From Lachnospiraceae bacterium (GTDB taxonomy: Bacteria > Bacillota > Clostridia > Lachnospirales > Lachnospiraceae): DNA of 64,000 nucleotides. Below are positions 8,288 to 20,178 of the stretch, in pieces; position 1 is the first letter of the stretch; each line of letters begins with the position of its first letter. Below the pieces are notes generated by a model. That model made no database searches. It was given only the letters and a program-made list of their open reading frames with translations, and had not been told where the DNA came from. The translations under genes were made by a program, and so were the position numbers. The DNA lies in assembly GCA_029225065.1 (NCBI GenBank), contig JAQXVT010000038.1:62001-126000 (forward strand), given 5' to 3'.

Positions 8288-8340
8288 ACAAAATCGGATA
8301 GAAAGCAAGAACGGCTGAAAAGCAGAAAGGAAGAGGTGCT

Positions 8341-9030
8341 ATGGAGAATCTGGCAAGCAGCCTGCTCGAAGAGCTGAATTGTGAGACTGTCTTTACAATT
8401 CCAGTTCTGGGCGGGATCGAGATTGCCGAATCAACCGTCATCACCTGGGTGATCATGGCTGTGCTGACACTTTTGGCATGGCTCCTGACGAGAAATCTGA
8501 AGGTCGATCACATCAGTCGGAGACAGGCGGCCGTAGAGAGCGCGGTGACGTGGTTAAACGGGTTTGTCGAAGGGATGATCGGTGAAAAAGGAAAACGATA
8601 TGTGCCATATCTGGTGACGGTGCTCGTTTATATCGGTTTTTCCAATATAATCGGACTGTTTGGCCTGAAGCCGCCGACAAAAGATATGAACGTAACAGCT
8701 GCACTGGCGCTGATGAGTATTATACTGATCGAGGCGTCCGGCATACGGGAAAAAGGAGTAAAGAACTGGCTGAAGGGATTTGCGCAGCCGGTAGCAGTAA
8801 TCACGCCGATCAATATACTGGAGGTATTTATCCGGCCGCTGTCGCTTTGTATGCGACTGTTCGGAAACGTGCTTGGTGCCTTCGTTATCATGGAGTTGAT
8901 CAAGCAGCTGATTCCGGTAGGAGTACCGCTGGTATTTAGTTTCTATTTTGATATTTTTGACGGTCTGATTCAGGCATACGTATTTGTATTCCTGACTTCC
9001 CTGTTTATTAAGGAAGCAATTGAAGACTGA
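8341..9030 (+). CDS. atpB: F-type ATP synthase subunit a
   Basis: Membrane subunit a of Fo, 229 residues with about five hydrophobic segments. It forms the ion half-channels against the c-ring. The essential Arg lies in RPLSLCMRLFGNVLGAFV, and the last helix runs through FDIFDGLIQAYVFVFLTSLFI, as in other a subunits. The start follows GGAAGAGG. First gene of the atp operon; no atpI is seen upstream. A 189-base gap separates it from atpE. Confidence 0.95.
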   Translation: MENLASSLLEELNCETVFTIPVLGGIEIAESTVITWVIMAVLTLLAWLLTRNLKVDHISRRQAAVESAVTWLNGFVEGMIGEKGKRYVPYLVTVLVYIGFSNIIGLFGLKPPTKDMNVTAALALMSIILIEASGIREKGVKNWLKGFAQPVAVITPINILEVFIRPLSLCMRLFGNVLGAFVIMELIKQLIPVGVPLVFSFYFDIFDGLIQAYVFVFLTSLFIKEAIED

Positions 9031-9219
9031 GAGTTTCTTTTGAAAACAGGCAGTGAAGCAGACAGGATGAACTTTAATGATCTTCGATGTGTCCTGCCGC
9101 CGTGGAAACAGGAGCTCGGATGACAGAGAAGAATCAGACAGGTGGATAAGAAGTCCACTCTGACAGCAACTGAAAAGGTCGGGAACATCGGCACACAGTA
9201 AGAAAAGGAGAAAAGAAAG

Positions 9220-9444
9220 ATGAGTACATTAATCGCAATTGGAGCAGGTATCGCAGTATTGACAGGTATCGGAGCAGGTATCGGTATCGGAATCGCAACC
9301 GCAAAGGCAGCAGATGCAGTGGCAAGACAGCCGGAAGCAGACGGAAAGATCAGCAAGATCCTGCTGCTTGGATGTGCACTGGCAGAGGCAACCGCTATTT
9401 ACGGTTTCGTTATCGCTCTTCTGATCATTCTGTTCCTGAAGTAA
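9220..9444 (+). CDS. atpE: F-type ATP synthase subunit c
   Basis: A 74-residue hairpin of two membrane helices with the polar loop ARQPEA. The ion-binding Glu lies in helix 2 (ALAEATAIYGF). Compared with sodium-type c subunits such as that of Ilyobacter, the Gln of helix 1 (GQG) is replaced by Ile (GIG) and the Ser after the Glu by Ala, so the ring is predicted to carry protons rather than sodium. That is inference from residues only. AAAAGGAG precedes the start. Confidence 0.95.
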   Translation: MSTLIAIGAGIAVLTGIGAGIGIGIATAKAADAVARQPEADGKISKILLLGCALAEATAIYGFVIALLIILFLK

Positions 9445-9456
9445 TTACCTTGGCAT

Positions 9457-9560
9457 GCAGCGAAGCGGAATGCGAATCTCCGCCTTGGCTGGGGTGCGTA
9501 TCGTGGTGAAAGATTTTTAAGTGCAGGTCGTGAAAGCGGACCTGGAATATCCGCTTTACC
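9457..9560. repeat. Two copies of the intergenic palindromic repeat between atpE and atpF
   Basis: 9457-9484 (GCAGCGAAGCGGAATGCG followed by AATCTCCGCC) resembles the reverse complement of the copy at 36831-36871. 9529-9560 contains AAAGCGGACCTGGAATATCC followed by GCTTT, with AAAGCGGA able to pair with TCCGCTTT; it closely matches the copy at 29797-29833. Confidence 0.65.
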
Positions 9561-9610
9561 CTACACGGGACAGGAAAAGAAATTCAGAGGAGAAAGGCAG
9601 GTGGAATCAG

Positions 9611-10087
9611 GTGCTCCGGTTAGACTGGAATTTATTATTCAACATTATCAACCTGATTATTTTATATGCACTGATGAAGCGTTTTCTGTTTAAGCCGGTG
9701 AACGCAATTCTGGAAAAGCGTCAGCAGGAGGCAGACGCCAGATTTGCGCAGGCCGATGCACAGGAAGCAGCAGCACAGGAAAAAGCACAGAAGTATGATT
9801 CTCTGCTTGAGGATGCGCAGAATGAAAAAGAGCGCATCGTGGCACAGGCAAGAGAGGAAGCTTCCGCAGAGTATGGCCGTATCGTAGCAGACGCGAAGGA
9901 TAAGGCAGACGGAATCGTGGAAAAAGCAAAGACAGATGCGCAGGCAGAGAAAGCTGCAGTTATGCAGCAGGCTGATGCGGCGGTACGCGATATGGTCGTG
10001 ACGGCGGCAGCGCGCATGGTGGCAGAGAAAAACGGCACAAGCAGTGACCGTGCACTTTACGACAAGTTTTTAAGCGAGGCAGAGTAG
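9611..10087 (+). CDS. atpF: F-type ATP synthase subunit b
   Basis: Peripheral stalk subunit, 158 residues from the GTG at 9611. It has one N-terminal membrane helix ([18 protein letters not shown]) followed by a long, Ala/Gln/Glu-rich coiled coil from about residue 35 to the end. I chose the GTG because the family begins shortly before this helix and AGGTGG lies six bases upstream. The frame is open further upstream, but that part runs through an intergenic repeat and does not resemble the family. The next gene starts two bases after its TAG stop, so the two are coupled. Confidence 0.9.
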   Translation: MLRLDWNLLFNIINLIILYALMKRFLFKPVNAILEKRQQEADARFAQADAQEAAAQEKAQKYDSLLEDAQNEKERIVAQAREEASAEYGRIVADAKDKADGIVEKAKTDAQAEKAAVMQQADAAVRDMVVTAAARMVAEKNGTSSDRALYDKFLSEAE

Positions 10088-10088
10088 T

Positions 10089-12125
10089 ATGATACAGGAA
10101 GTAGAAAAATATGCAAAAATGGTGGGAAACCTGGAGATCCCAAAGAGCGTGCTGGAGCAGGCGCTTGGCATCTTTCAGGCTGTTCCGGAAATCATGCAGG
10201 ATTTCTCGAACCCGGCGAATGACCTGGCAGCCAAGCACAACGTGATCGAGAGGGTTTTCCCCACACAGATCCGCAGCTTCTTAAAGCTGCTTTGTGACGA
10301 CGATGCTGTCTCGCTGTTCCCTGAAATCTGCGAGGCATACCGGAATCTCACACCGGAGAAAAAGGGTTACGTTCACGCGGTGCTGCGCTATGTGACCGCT
10401 CCGGACGATGCGCAGCGCGAGCGGATGCTGGAATTCGTCCGCAAAAAAAGCGGTGCACAGGAGATTGATTTCCAGGAAAAGGAGGATGCATCGCTTGGCG
10501 GCGGTTTCATCCTGAATATCGATGGAAAAGAGTACGACTGGTCCGACAGAGGAAGAGTCGAGCAGGTCAAAGTGCGTCTGGAGCAGACGGAAGTGCCGCA
10601 GGGACAGAGCCTGCAGGGCATTATCTCCATTTTAAAGAGTGAGATTGAGAATTTTGATCTGGAAGCAAAAGAGCAGGAGGTCGGCACGGTAAGCTACGTT
10701 GGAGACGGAATCGCCAACATAGACGGACTGGATCATGCGATGTACGGCGAGATCGTCATTTTTGACAATGGTGTGCGCGGCATGGTACAGGATATCCGAA
10801 GAGACGAGGTCTGCTGCATTCTGTTTGGCCGTGACACCGGAATCCGTGAGGGGACACGTGTGATGCGTACATGCAAACGAGCCGGTATCCCGGTGGGCGA
10901 GGGCTTCCTTGGAAGAGTCGTAGATCCGCTCGGCGGCGCGATCGACGGAAAAGAAAAGATTGTTGCCTCCGGATATCGTCCGATTGAGCAGGAGGCACCG
11001 AGCATTGTGGCACGTAAATCAGTCGGCGTACCGCTTGAGACCGGTATTCTTTCGATTGATTCCATGTTCCCGATCGGCCGCGGACAGCGTGAGCTGATCA
11101 TCGGAGACCGTCAGACCGGAAAGACCTCGATCGCAGTCGACACGATCCTGAATCAGAAGGGCAAGGACGTGATTTGTATTTACGTGGCGATCGGTCAGAA
11201 GGCATCCACAATCGCGAAGCTGGTCAATACCTTAAAGAAAAACGAAGCACTGGATTATACGATTGTCGTGGCAGCTACGGCATCCGATCCGGCTCCGCTT
11301 CAGTATATCGCACCGTACTCCGGTACGGCGCTGGCAGAGTATTTCATGTATCAGGGAAAAGACGTGCTGATCGTTTACGACGATCTCTCCAAGCATGCGG
11401 TTGCGTACCGTGCGCTGTCCCTGCTGCTGGAGCGTTCTCCGGGACGTGAGGCATATCCGGGTGACGTTTTCTATCTTCATTCAAGACTGCTGGAGCGTTC
11501 CAGCCGCTTAAACGAAGAAAACGGCGGCGGTTCCATCACGGCGCTGCCGATCATTGAGACGCAGGCCGGAGACGTATCCGCTTACATTCCGACAAACGTC
11601 ATTTCCATCACAGACGGACAGATTTTCCTGGAGAGCGACCTGTTCTTCTCCGGTATGCGTCCGGCAGTCAACGTCGGACTGTCTGTATCGCGTGTCGGCG
11701 GTGCAGCGCAGACGAAGGCCATGAAAAAGGCAGCAGGATGCATCCGTATCGACCTCGCACAGTACCGCGAGATGGAAGTCTTCACACAGTTCAGTTCTGA
11801 TCTGGATGCGGCGACAAAAGAGCAGCTGCAGTACGGACGCTGCCTGATGGAGCTTTTGAAGCAGCCGTTATGCCATCCGCTTTCGATGGCGGAGCAGGTC
11901 ATCACCTTATGTGCGGCGACCGGAAAGACGATGATGGAAGTACCGGTTGCGCAGGTAAAGGCGTACCAGGGCGAGATGCTCACCTGGTTTGCACAGGAAC
12001 ATCCGGAGCTTGGACGTGAGCTGGAGACGACCGGTCAGCTACCGGATGAGCTGAAAGAGCGCATCGCAGCAGCGGCGAAAGAATTTTATGCATCCTGGTC
12101 GAAGAAACAGAATGCTGCAAAATAA
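10089..12125 (+). CDS. atpHA: Fused ATP synthase delta and alpha subunits
   Basis: One 678-residue frame covers two normally separate subunits. Residues 1 to about 168 are delta: [19 protein letters not shown] at the start and [19 protein letters not shown] near its end, as in OSCP/delta proteins. From about residue 175 follows a complete alpha subunit of normal length: [19 protein letters not shown], Walker [10 protein letters not shown] at about 339-347, [13 protein letters not shown]. No stop separates them. A GTG at 10593 (codon 169), nine bases after GGAG, could allow internal initiation of a free alpha of about 510 residues, so both a true fusion and re-initiation are possible. A fusion would tie the peripheral-stalk cap covalently to all three alpha copies unless processed, although only one delta sits on each F1. 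Confidence 0.9.
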   Translation: MIQEVEKYAKMVGNLEIPKSVLEQALGIFQAVPEIMQDFSNPANDLAAKHNVIERVFPTQIRSFLKLLCDDDAVSLFPEICEAYRNLTPEKKGYVHAVLRYVTAPDDAQRERMLEFVRKKSGAQEIDFQEKEDASLGGGFILNIDGKEYDWSDRGRVEQVKVRLEQTEVPQGQSLQGIISILKSEIENFDLEAKEQEVGTVSYVGDGIANIDGLDHAMYGEIVIFDNGVRGMVQDIRRDEVCCILFGRDTGIREGTRVMRTCKRAGIPVGEGFLGRVVDPLGGAIDGKEKIVASGYRPIEQEAPSIVARKSVGVPLETGILSIDSMFPIGRGQRELIIGDRQTGKTSIAVDTILNQKGKDVICIYVAIGQKASTIAKLVNTLKKNEALDYTIVVAATASDPAPLQYIAPYSGTALAEYFMYQGKDVLIVYDDLSKHAVAYRALSLLLERSPGREAYPGDVFYLHSRLLERSSRLNEENGGGSITALPIIETQAGDVSAYIPTNVISITDGQIFLESDLFFSGMRPAVNVGLSVSRVGGAAQTKAMKKAAGCIRIDLAQYREMEVFTQFSSDLDAATKEQLQYGRCLMELLKQPLCHPLSMAEQVITLCAATGKTMMEVPVAQVKAYQGEMLTWFAQEHPELGRELETTGQLPDELKERIAAAAKEFYASWSKKQNAAK

Positions 12126-12157
12126 ACGAAGAAAGAAACAGAAAGGGTGGTGATGAG

Positions 12158-14487
<2,330 letters not shown>

Positions 14488-14494
14488 GAAAAAT

Positions 14495-14561
14495 CGGATA
14501 AAAGAAGCCTGATGCGAAAAAATAGAGAAGCAGCAGAAAGAAAAGCCGGATAAAAGAAGCC
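14495..14561 (+). repeat. Two 15-bp direct repeats between atpD and atpC
   Basis: CGGATAAAAGAAGCC occurs at 14495-14509 and again at 14547-14561, in the 140-base gap between atpD and atpC. Nothing else recognisable lies in the gap. Confidence 0.8.
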
Positions 14562-14627
14562 GGGCGTAAAATTGCGCAGGCGGACGGCAGAGAAAACTGC
14601 TGCTGTGGATAAAAAGGAGGACGGAGG

Positions 14628-15044
14628 ATGGCAGAGTTCAGTCTGAGGATCGTGGCGAGCGATAAAGTCTTTTACGGAGGTTCCTCTGAGATCGTGATCG
14701 TTCCGGCACTGGACGGAGAATATGGCTTTATGGCGCACCACGACGACATGGTTGTGGCGATGAAGCCGGGCGAACTCCGTTTCAAAAAGCCGGACGGCAC
14801 GTGGGAATATGCAGTCGTGGGCGGCGGTGTCGCACAGTGTGCGAACAACCGTGTCACGATACTGGTCGATTCCGCGGAACGTCCTGAGGATATTGATGAG
14901 GTGAGAGCCCGCGAGGCGATGGAGCGCGCGCAGGAGCAGCTGCGTCAGAAGCAGTCGATCTATGAGTATCGTATGTCGAAGGCATCCCTCGCCCGTGCGG
15001 TGTCACGATTAAAAGAAAAAAAGAGAATGGATATCAATCTGTGA
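14628..15044 (+). CDS. atpC: F-type ATP synthase subunit epsilon
   Basis: Central-stalk subunit, 138 residues. An N-terminal beta sandwich (FSLRIVASDKVFYGG, GEYGFMAHHDDMV) is followed by the C-terminal helical hairpin from about residue 88 (DEVRAREAMERAQEQLRQKQ), the part that can inhibit ATP hydrolysis. ACGGAGG stands just before the ATG. It ends the atp operon and is followed by a strong terminator. Confidence 0.94.
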   Translation: MAEFSLRIVASDKVFYGGSSEIVIVPALDGEYGFMAHHDDMVVAMKPGELRFKKPDGTWEYAVVGGGVAQCANNRVTILVDSAERPEDIDEVRAREAMERAQEQLRQKQSIYEYRMSKASLARAVSRLKEKKRMDINL

Positions 15045-15052
15045 TCTGAAGG

Positions 15053-15094
15053 TCCCATGTCTGTACCGAAGAGGTACATGGCATGGGATTTTTT
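15053..15094 (+). terminator. Intrinsic terminator of the atp operon
   Basis: TCCCATG (15053-15059) pairs with CATGGGA (15082-15088), with an inner stem TGTACC/GGTACA, followed by six T. Confidence 0.9.
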
Positions 15095-15166
15095 ACGCCA
15101 AATATTCGCCCTGATCGTTTTGATGATTGCGGATCACAAAATAGCAGCTTTAAAAATGGAACCGCA

Positions 15167-15195
15167 TTGACGATTTCGCCCGAACCGTGTATGAT
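15167..15195 (+). promoter_or_regulatory. SigmaA-type promoter of the ABC exporter gene
   Basis: TTGACG (15167-15172), 17-base spacer, TATGAT (15190-15195). It is the main recognisable signal in the roughly 320-base gap 15045-15362, besides the atp terminator. The rest of the gap holds nothing I recognise. Confidence 0.75.
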
Positions 15196-15362
15196 GATAC
15201 AAAAGTGTGCGGATCAGACAGAGATTTAAAATCACAGTGTGAAGTTTTGGATGTGAGCACAGCGGATATTTGCGCTGCGCTTTGCAGTTTGTGAAAAAAA
15301 TACGGAACTGCTGGAGAAAGAGAGAAAAGAAATCCGCACGGGAAAAACGGAGGAAAAAACGT

Positions 15363-17090
15363 ATGAAGCATAAGTGGAAGCGGCTCGCCGGTTATTACCG
15401 GCCATACCGGGCGCTTTTTTTCGCGGATCTGCTGTTTGCGATCCTCGGTGCGGGCGTATCGCTTGGCATTCCGCTGATTGTGCGGTATATCACGACCCAT
15501 GTCATTGCCATGGCGGGAAGTGAAGCGCTGCAGATTATCGCAAAGCTGGGCGCGGTGATGCTTGCGATGGTGGCGCTTGAGTGCTACTGCAACTTTTTTA
15601 TTGCGTATTACGGACATATCATGGGCGCGAAGATCGAGCATGATATGCGAAATGAGATCTTTGAGCATTATCAGAAGCTGTCATTTACGTTTTTTGACAA
15701 TCAGAAAGTCGGACAGCTGCTTTCCCGGGTGACAACCGATCTGTTTGATATCAGCGAGCTTCTGCATCACGGACCGGAGGACGTTGTGATCTCCATAATT
15801 AAATTTGTGGGTTCATTTCTCATTCTGTCGCAGATCAACCTGACACTGACGCTTGTCACGTTTGCGTTTATTCCGGTGATCGGCATCTATGCATTTGTGC
15901 TCAACAAAAAGATGAAGGCGGCATTCAAGACGAACCGCGCGCGGATTGCGGACATCAACAGTCAGATTGAGGATAGCTTATCCGGTGTGCGTGCAGTCAA
16001 ATCCTTTGGAAACGAAGCGATCGAGATGGAGAAGTTCCGAAGCGGAAACGAGCGCTTTGTCGAGTCGAAGCGCCGCAGCTACTGGTACATGGGCTGGTAC
16101 AATTCCGGTCTGGGTGCCCTGACGACCCTCGTTTCCATCGTTGTGCTGGTCGCGGGTACGGCGCTGATCACGACAGATCGAATGGCAGTCGCGGATCTCG
16201 TGACTTTCCTTCTGTACATCAACAACTTTACTGAGCCGGTCAAAAAGCTGATCAATTTTACAGAGCAGTTCCAGAACGGCTACACGGGATATGAGCGTTT
16301 TCTGGAGATCATGGATGTGGAGCCGGATATCACAGATGCGGAGGATGCTGTTTCGGTTGATACGGTAAAAGGCGAGATTGTGTTTGATGATGTATCTTTC
16401 AAGTATGAAGCAAAGCAGGACAGCGTGTTATCACACATCAACCTGAAGGTAAATGCCGGGGAGTATGTGGCGATCGTCGGTTCGTCGGGCGGAGGAAAGA
16501 CGACGCTCTGCAGCCTGATCCCGCGGTTTTATGATGTCGATGCGGGGGAAATCCTGCTGGACGGACAGGACATCCGAAAGATCAAACTGAAGGATCTGAG
16601 AAGACAGATCGGAATCGTTCAGCAGGATGTGTATCTGTTTGCGGAAAATATCATGGAAAACATCCGTTACGGCAGGCCGGATGCGACCGACGAGGAGGTC
16701 ATCCGCGCAGCAAAGCTTGCAAATGCGGATACCTTTATTTCACAGCTGCCGGATGGCTATCTGACGGATATCGGCCAGCGGGGTGTCAAGCTCTCAGGCG
16801 GACAGAAGCAGCGCCTCTCGATTGCGCGTGTATTTCTGAAAAATCCGGCAATCCTGATCTTTGACGAGGCGACATCCGCGCTTGACAACGAGAGCGAAAA
16901 GATTGTGCAGGATTCGATGGAGCAGCTGGCAAAAGGTCGGACGACGTTTGTCATCGTGCATCGCCTCTCCACGATCCGCAATGCGGGCCGCATTCTGGTG
17001 CTGACGGAGAATGGAATCGAGGAAGAGGGGACGCATGAGGAGCTGCTGGCAAAAGGCGGAGCGTATGCGAAGCTGTATCATAGTAGGTAA
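15363..17090 (+). CDS. ABC transporter, fused membrane and ATPase domains
   Basis: A 575-residue exporter half-unit that should work as a dimer. Residues 1 to about 320 carry six membrane helices (type IV exporter fold). The ATPase domain follows: Walker A GSSGGGKTT at about 373-381, Q-loop IVQQDVYLF, signature LSGGQKQR, Walker B ILIFDEATSALD and the H-loop IVHR. ATG 15363 follows CGGAGG; 31 in-frame codons upstream are basic and do not look like family sequence. The substrate could be a lipid, drug or peptide. The gene stands alone behind its own promoter. Confidence 0.92.
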   Translation: MKHKWKRLAGYYRPYRALFFADLLFAILGAGVSLGIPLIVRYITTHVIAMAGSEALQIIAKLGAVMLAMVALECYCNFFIAYYGHIMGAKIEHDMRNEIFEHYQKLSFTFFDNQKVGQLLSRVTTDLFDISELLHHGPEDVVISIIKFVGSFLILSQINLTLTLVTFAFIPVIGIYAFVLNKKMKAAFKTNRARIADINSQIEDSLSGVRAVKSFGNEAIEMEKFRSGNERFVESKRRSYWYMGWYNSGLGALTTLVSIVVLVAGTALITTDRMAVADLVTFLLYINNFTEPVKKLINFTEQFQNGYTGYERFLEIMDVEPDITDAEDAVSVDTVKGEIVFDDVSFKYEAKQDSVLSHINLKVNAGEYVAIVGSSGGGKTTLCSLIPRFYDVDAGEILLDGQDIRKIKLKDLRRQIGIVQQDVYLFAENIMENIRYGRPDATDEEVIRAAKLANADTFISQLPDGYLTDIGQRGVKLSGGQKQRLSIARVFLKNPAILIFDEATSALDNESEKIVQDSMEQLAKGRTTFVIVHRLSTIRNAGRILVLTENGIEEEGTHEELLAKGGAYAKLYHSR

Positions 17091-17281
17091 ACCCTTATGA
17101 CCTATTCATTTGCGGGAGTAATTTCCGAGTTGCGAAAGTCGTCTGTTTCAATTGCGAGGAGTAATGAGCAATAGACAAGGACTTATTTGTATCATGAATG
17201 AGATAAACTGATTCAAAAATAATGTTTAGGAGATTGGTTGCAAAAAACACATTACTGGGAAAAAATAAGAAGTAAAAAATT

Positions 17282-17342
17282 AGAGCGTGTTTGAAAAATA
17301 TTTTCTGCAAGATATGCGGGAATGTTTTTTCAAACATGCTCT
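17282..17342. repeat. 61-bp element with 17-bp inverted ends before hisC
   Basis: AGAGCGTGTTTGAAAAA (17282-17298) pairs with 17326-17342, with one G-U pair and a 27-base spacer. It lies directly before the hisC ribosome site. Weaker relatives of its left half (TGTTTGAAAA, then CCGCAA) appear near 55651, 58641 and 61430, so it may be a small mobile or repeated element. Confidence 0.7.
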
Positions 17343-17367
17343 GGGAAAACGAAGGAGTGACAATATT

Positions 17368-18423
17368 ATGAGAGAATGGGAAAAGAACATCCGAAAAGTG
17401 ACACCGTATGTACCGGGCGAACAGCCGAAACAGAAAAATGTGATCAAATTAAACACGAACGAGAATCCGTACCCGCCGTCTCCGAAGGTGACAGAGGCGC
17501 TTAAAAAACTGGAAACAGATCCACTGCGGAAATATCCCGATCCGGCGGCGCAGCAGCTGACTGATGCGATTGCAGATTTCTATGGCTTGAAATCGGATCA
17601 GGTATTTGTCGGCGTCGGTTCAGATGATGTGCTGGCGATGTGCTTTCTGACCTTTTTTAATTCTGAAAAACCGATTCTCTTCCCGGATATCACGTATTCC
17701 TTTTACGATGTATGGGCGGATCTGTTTCGGATTCCGTATGAGTGCCAACCATTAAATGACCGGTTTGAGATTGTAAAAGAGGATTATTATAAGGAAAACG
17801 GAGGCGTGATCTTCCCGAATCCGAACGCGCCGACCGGAGAGCTGCTGTCGCTTGCGGCGATCGAGGATATCCTGGAGCACAATCAGGATGTGGTTGTGAT
17901 TGTCGATGAGGCGTACATTGATTTTGGCGGTGTATCGGCTCTTCCACTGATTGAGCGCTATGAAAATCTTCTGGTAGTTCAGACCTTTTCCAAGTCACGC
18001 TCGATGGCGGGAATGCGCATCGGCTATGCGTTTGGCAATGCGGATCTGATCCGGGCGCTTTCCGATGTGAAATACTCCTTTAATTCCTACACGATGAATG
18101 CGACCTCAATTGCACTTGGCACGGCGGCAATTCAGGACAGAGCGTATTTTGAGGAGACGAGAGCAAAGATCATCGCGACGCGGGAGCGCACAAAACAGCG
18201 GATGGCAGAGCTGGGATTTACCTTTGGTGATTCGAAGGCAAACTTCCTGTTCGTGACACATCCGTCCCTGGATGCGGAAAAACTGTTTCAGGCACTCAAG
18301 GAGGCCGGAATCTACGTCCGCTACTTCAAAAAGCCGCGGATCGATCAGTACCTGCGCATCACAATCGGAACCGATGCGGAGATGAATGCACTGCTTGCCT
18401 TCTTAGAACATGTAATATCATAA
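17368..18423 (+). CDS. hisC: Histidinol-phosphate aminotransferase
   Basis: A PLP-dependent class II aminotransferase of 351 residues. It transfers the amino group in histidine synthesis. Visible motifs: IKLNTNENPYPPSP at the N terminus, VGVGSDDVLAM, FPNPNAPTG, VDEAYIDF and the PLP-lysine region TFSKSRSMAGMRIGY. ATG 17368 follows GAAGGAG; the upstream open frame runs through the hairpin element and is not coding. No other histidine gene lies nearby. It is followed after ten bases by a methyltransferase gene, so the two are probably co-transcribed. Confidence 0.92.
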   Translation: MREWEKNIRKVTPYVPGEQPKQKNVIKLNTNENPYPPSPKVTEALKKLETDPLRKYPDPAAQQLTDAIADFYGLKSDQVFVGVGSDDVLAMCFLTFFNSEKPILFPDITYSFYDVWADLFRIPYECQPLNDRFEIVKEDYYKENGGVIFPNPNAPTGELLSLAAIEDILEHNQDVVVIVDEAYIDFGGVSALPLIERYENLLVVQTFSKSRSMAGMRIGYAFGNADLIRALSDVKYSFNSYTMNATSIALGTAAIQDRAYFEETRAKIIATRERTKQRMAELGFTFGDSKANFLFVTHPSLDAEKLFQALKEAGIYVRYFKKPRIDQYLRITIGTDAEMNALLAFLEHVIS

Positions 18424-18433
18424 GGAGGGACCC

Positions 18434-19183
18434 ATGGCAACCTACGAAAGTTTTGCAAGAGTCTATGACCTGTTCATGGATAACATCCCATATGAAGAAT
18501 GGAGCGAATATCTCCACGAACTGCTACGAAAAGGCGGCGTAGAAGATGGACTGGTGCTGGAGCTTGGCTGCGGCACAGGGACGATGACCGAGCTTTTATC
18601 CGGGATGGGTTACGATATGATCGGAGTGGACGCAGCGCCGGATATGCTGGAGATTGCGTTGGAGAAGAAAGAAAAATCGGGTGCGGATATATTGTATTTG
18701 CAGCAGGATATGCGGGAGTTTGAACTTTACGGTACGGTGCGTGCTGTGGTGAGCGTCTGCGATTCCATGAATTATATCACGGAGGAGAAAGACCTTCTGC
18801 AGGTATTCCGGCTTGTCAATAATTATCTTGACCCAGGCGGGGTGTTCATTTTTGACCTCAATACCATTTACAAATACGAACAGCTCGGTGAGTCGGTAAT
18901 CGCAGAAAACCGCGAGGAGAGCAGTTTCATCTGGGAAAACTGGTACGATGAGGAAGAGCAGATCAACGAGTACGACCTGACACTGTTTATCGAAAACAAG
19001 GAGGGGCTTTACGAAAAGTATGAGGAGACGCATTACCAGCGTGCGTACGAGCTGGACACAATCTGCGATTTGCTGAAAAGGGCCGGGCTGAAGCTGGAAG
19101 CAGTTTATGATGCGTTTACGTTTGAAGCGCCGAGGGCGGACAGTGAGCGGGTGTATTTTGTAGCCCGGGAGCAGGGAAAATGA
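18434..19183 (+). CDS. Class I SAM-dependent methyltransferase
   Basis: A 249-residue soluble enzyme. The SAM-binding motif VLELGCGTGTMTELL lies near residues 40-54, followed by IGVDAAPDML and the motif around YLQQDMREF. After the Rossmann core comes FDLNTIYKYE and a C-terminal beta-rich part (about 150-249). The substrate is not known. It sits ten bases behind hisC with AAGGAGG before the ATG. The 230 bases after it hold a copy of the intergenic repeat and a terminator. Confidence 0.88.
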   Translation: MATYESFARVYDLFMDNIPYEEWSEYLHELLRKGGVEDGLVLELGCGTGTMTELLSGMGYDMIGVDAAPDMLEIALEKKEKSGADILYLQQDMREFELYGTVRAVVSVCDSMNYITEEKDLLQVFRLVNNYLDPGGVFIFDLNTIYKYEQLGESVIAENREESSFIWENWYDEEEQINEYDLTLFIENKEGLYEKYEETHYQRAYELDTICDLLKRAGLKLEAVYDAFTFEAPRADSERVYFVAREQGK

Positions 19184-19292
19184 AAAGAAATAAATATAGT
19201 CGTAGTGCAGAATAAGTACTTTATAACTGTAAATAGAAAGAAGAGTTGTTTGACATCTGCTATATTATATAGAAAGAAATGTCGTATAATAT

Positions 19293-19344
19293 TTAACCGA
19301 GTCAAGCAAGTAGCGAAGCGGATTGAGAATATCTGCTTTGATTG
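19293..19344. repeat. Copy of the intergenic palindromic repeat
   Basis: Starts TTAACCGAGTCAAGCAAG and contains AGCGAAGCGGATTGAG and ATATCTGCTTTGATTG. It is nearly the reverse complement of the copy at 52290-52322, which reads CAATCAAAGCGGATATTTGC and ends GACTCGGTTAA. It is the longest copy in the window. Confidence 0.8.
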
Positions 19345-19353
19345 AACAAGAAA

Positions 19354-19410
19354 AAATCCCACCCGGTAGTCTTGTTATTTAAGTAACAGACACTGGGTGG
19401 GAATTTTTTT
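19354..19410. terminator. Bidirectional terminator between methyltransferase and lipoprotein genes
   Basis: AAAAATCCCACCC pairs with GGGTGGGAATTTTT, with a partly paired inner part (GTCTTGTTA/TAACAGAC). T-runs lie on both strands, serving the convergent genes on each side. Confidence 0.88.
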
Positions 19411-19416
19411 ACAGCT

Positions 19417-19914
19417 TCACGTTCCATTGCGCGGCGTCTCAAACGTTTCATTATAATTAAGCTCTTCGGAGTAAATATCGACGATCTCACTGTCACTCCA
19501 CTCGAAGACGAGATAGCGGTAGATCACATCGTGCTTCCGCAGAAAATCCGGGGAGCTGAGCAAATCGTGGATTTCATCCGACTGGATGTCCTGCTCTTTG
19601 CAGAATGCTTCCGGATCGACCGGCTTGCCGTCGATGAAAAGCGTAGCGATCATTGTGGAAATTTCCTCATCATAGGGAATCTGATCGGCAGACATTACCA
19701 TGAAATTGGACTCCGCATCGTTCCAGGCGACCTGCAGAGTATAATCGCGGTAGGCAGCCTTGAATTCTTCCGGTCCGTCGCCCGGACAGACCCCGGCGGC
19801 AGTGGCCTCACCGTCCATCACAAAAAGCGAGGCAGGAGCGAGAAGCTCCTGTTTTTTTTCACAACCTGACAAAATCAGGACTGCAAAAAGGAAAATATAT
19901 AGTAATTTTTTCAT
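19417..19914 (-). CDS. Small lipoprotein of unknown function
   Basis: A 165-residue secreted protein. The N terminus is a lipoprotein signal peptide (MKKLLYIFLFAVLILSGC) with the lipobox LSGC, so it should be anchored at the outer face of the membrane after Cys 18. The rest is acidic, without a motif I recognise; near the end VIYRYLVFEWSDSEIVDIYS looks like beta structure. It is a single gene, convergent with the methyltransferase gene. Confidence 0.8.
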   Translation of the reverse strand: MKKLLYIFLFAVLILSGCEKKQELLAPASLFVMDGEATAAGVCPGDGPEEFKAAYRDYTLQVAWNDAESNFMVMSADQIPYDEEISTMIATLFIDGKPVDPEAFCKEQDIQSDEIHDLLSSPDFLRKHDVIYRYLVFEWSDSEIVDIYSEELNYNETFETPRNGT

Positions 19915-20178
19915 AATATCAGGAATCCCTTCATTTTTTTCTACATATAAATTATCACATTCCGGAAAAAGAATCCAGAGAATATTAGGCTAAATTCCGT
20001 AAAAAATAAGCACACATTTGTGTGAGGAAAGTGAAAAAAACCTTAAATTTCACGGAAGCTGGTTGACTTTTTACCGGATTTAGATTAATCTTTCAACTGT
20101 CTTAAAAAGACTTTACGTAAATTTACATAACAGGTAAACGAAACGTGCAGATGGGGCAATATAATGGGTGAGGATGAT

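Noticed and set aside
19250-19290. TTGACA and TATAAT between the methyltransferase and lipoprotein genes, suggesting a small RNA
   Set aside because: The boxes are 29 bases apart, too far for a sigmaA promoter.
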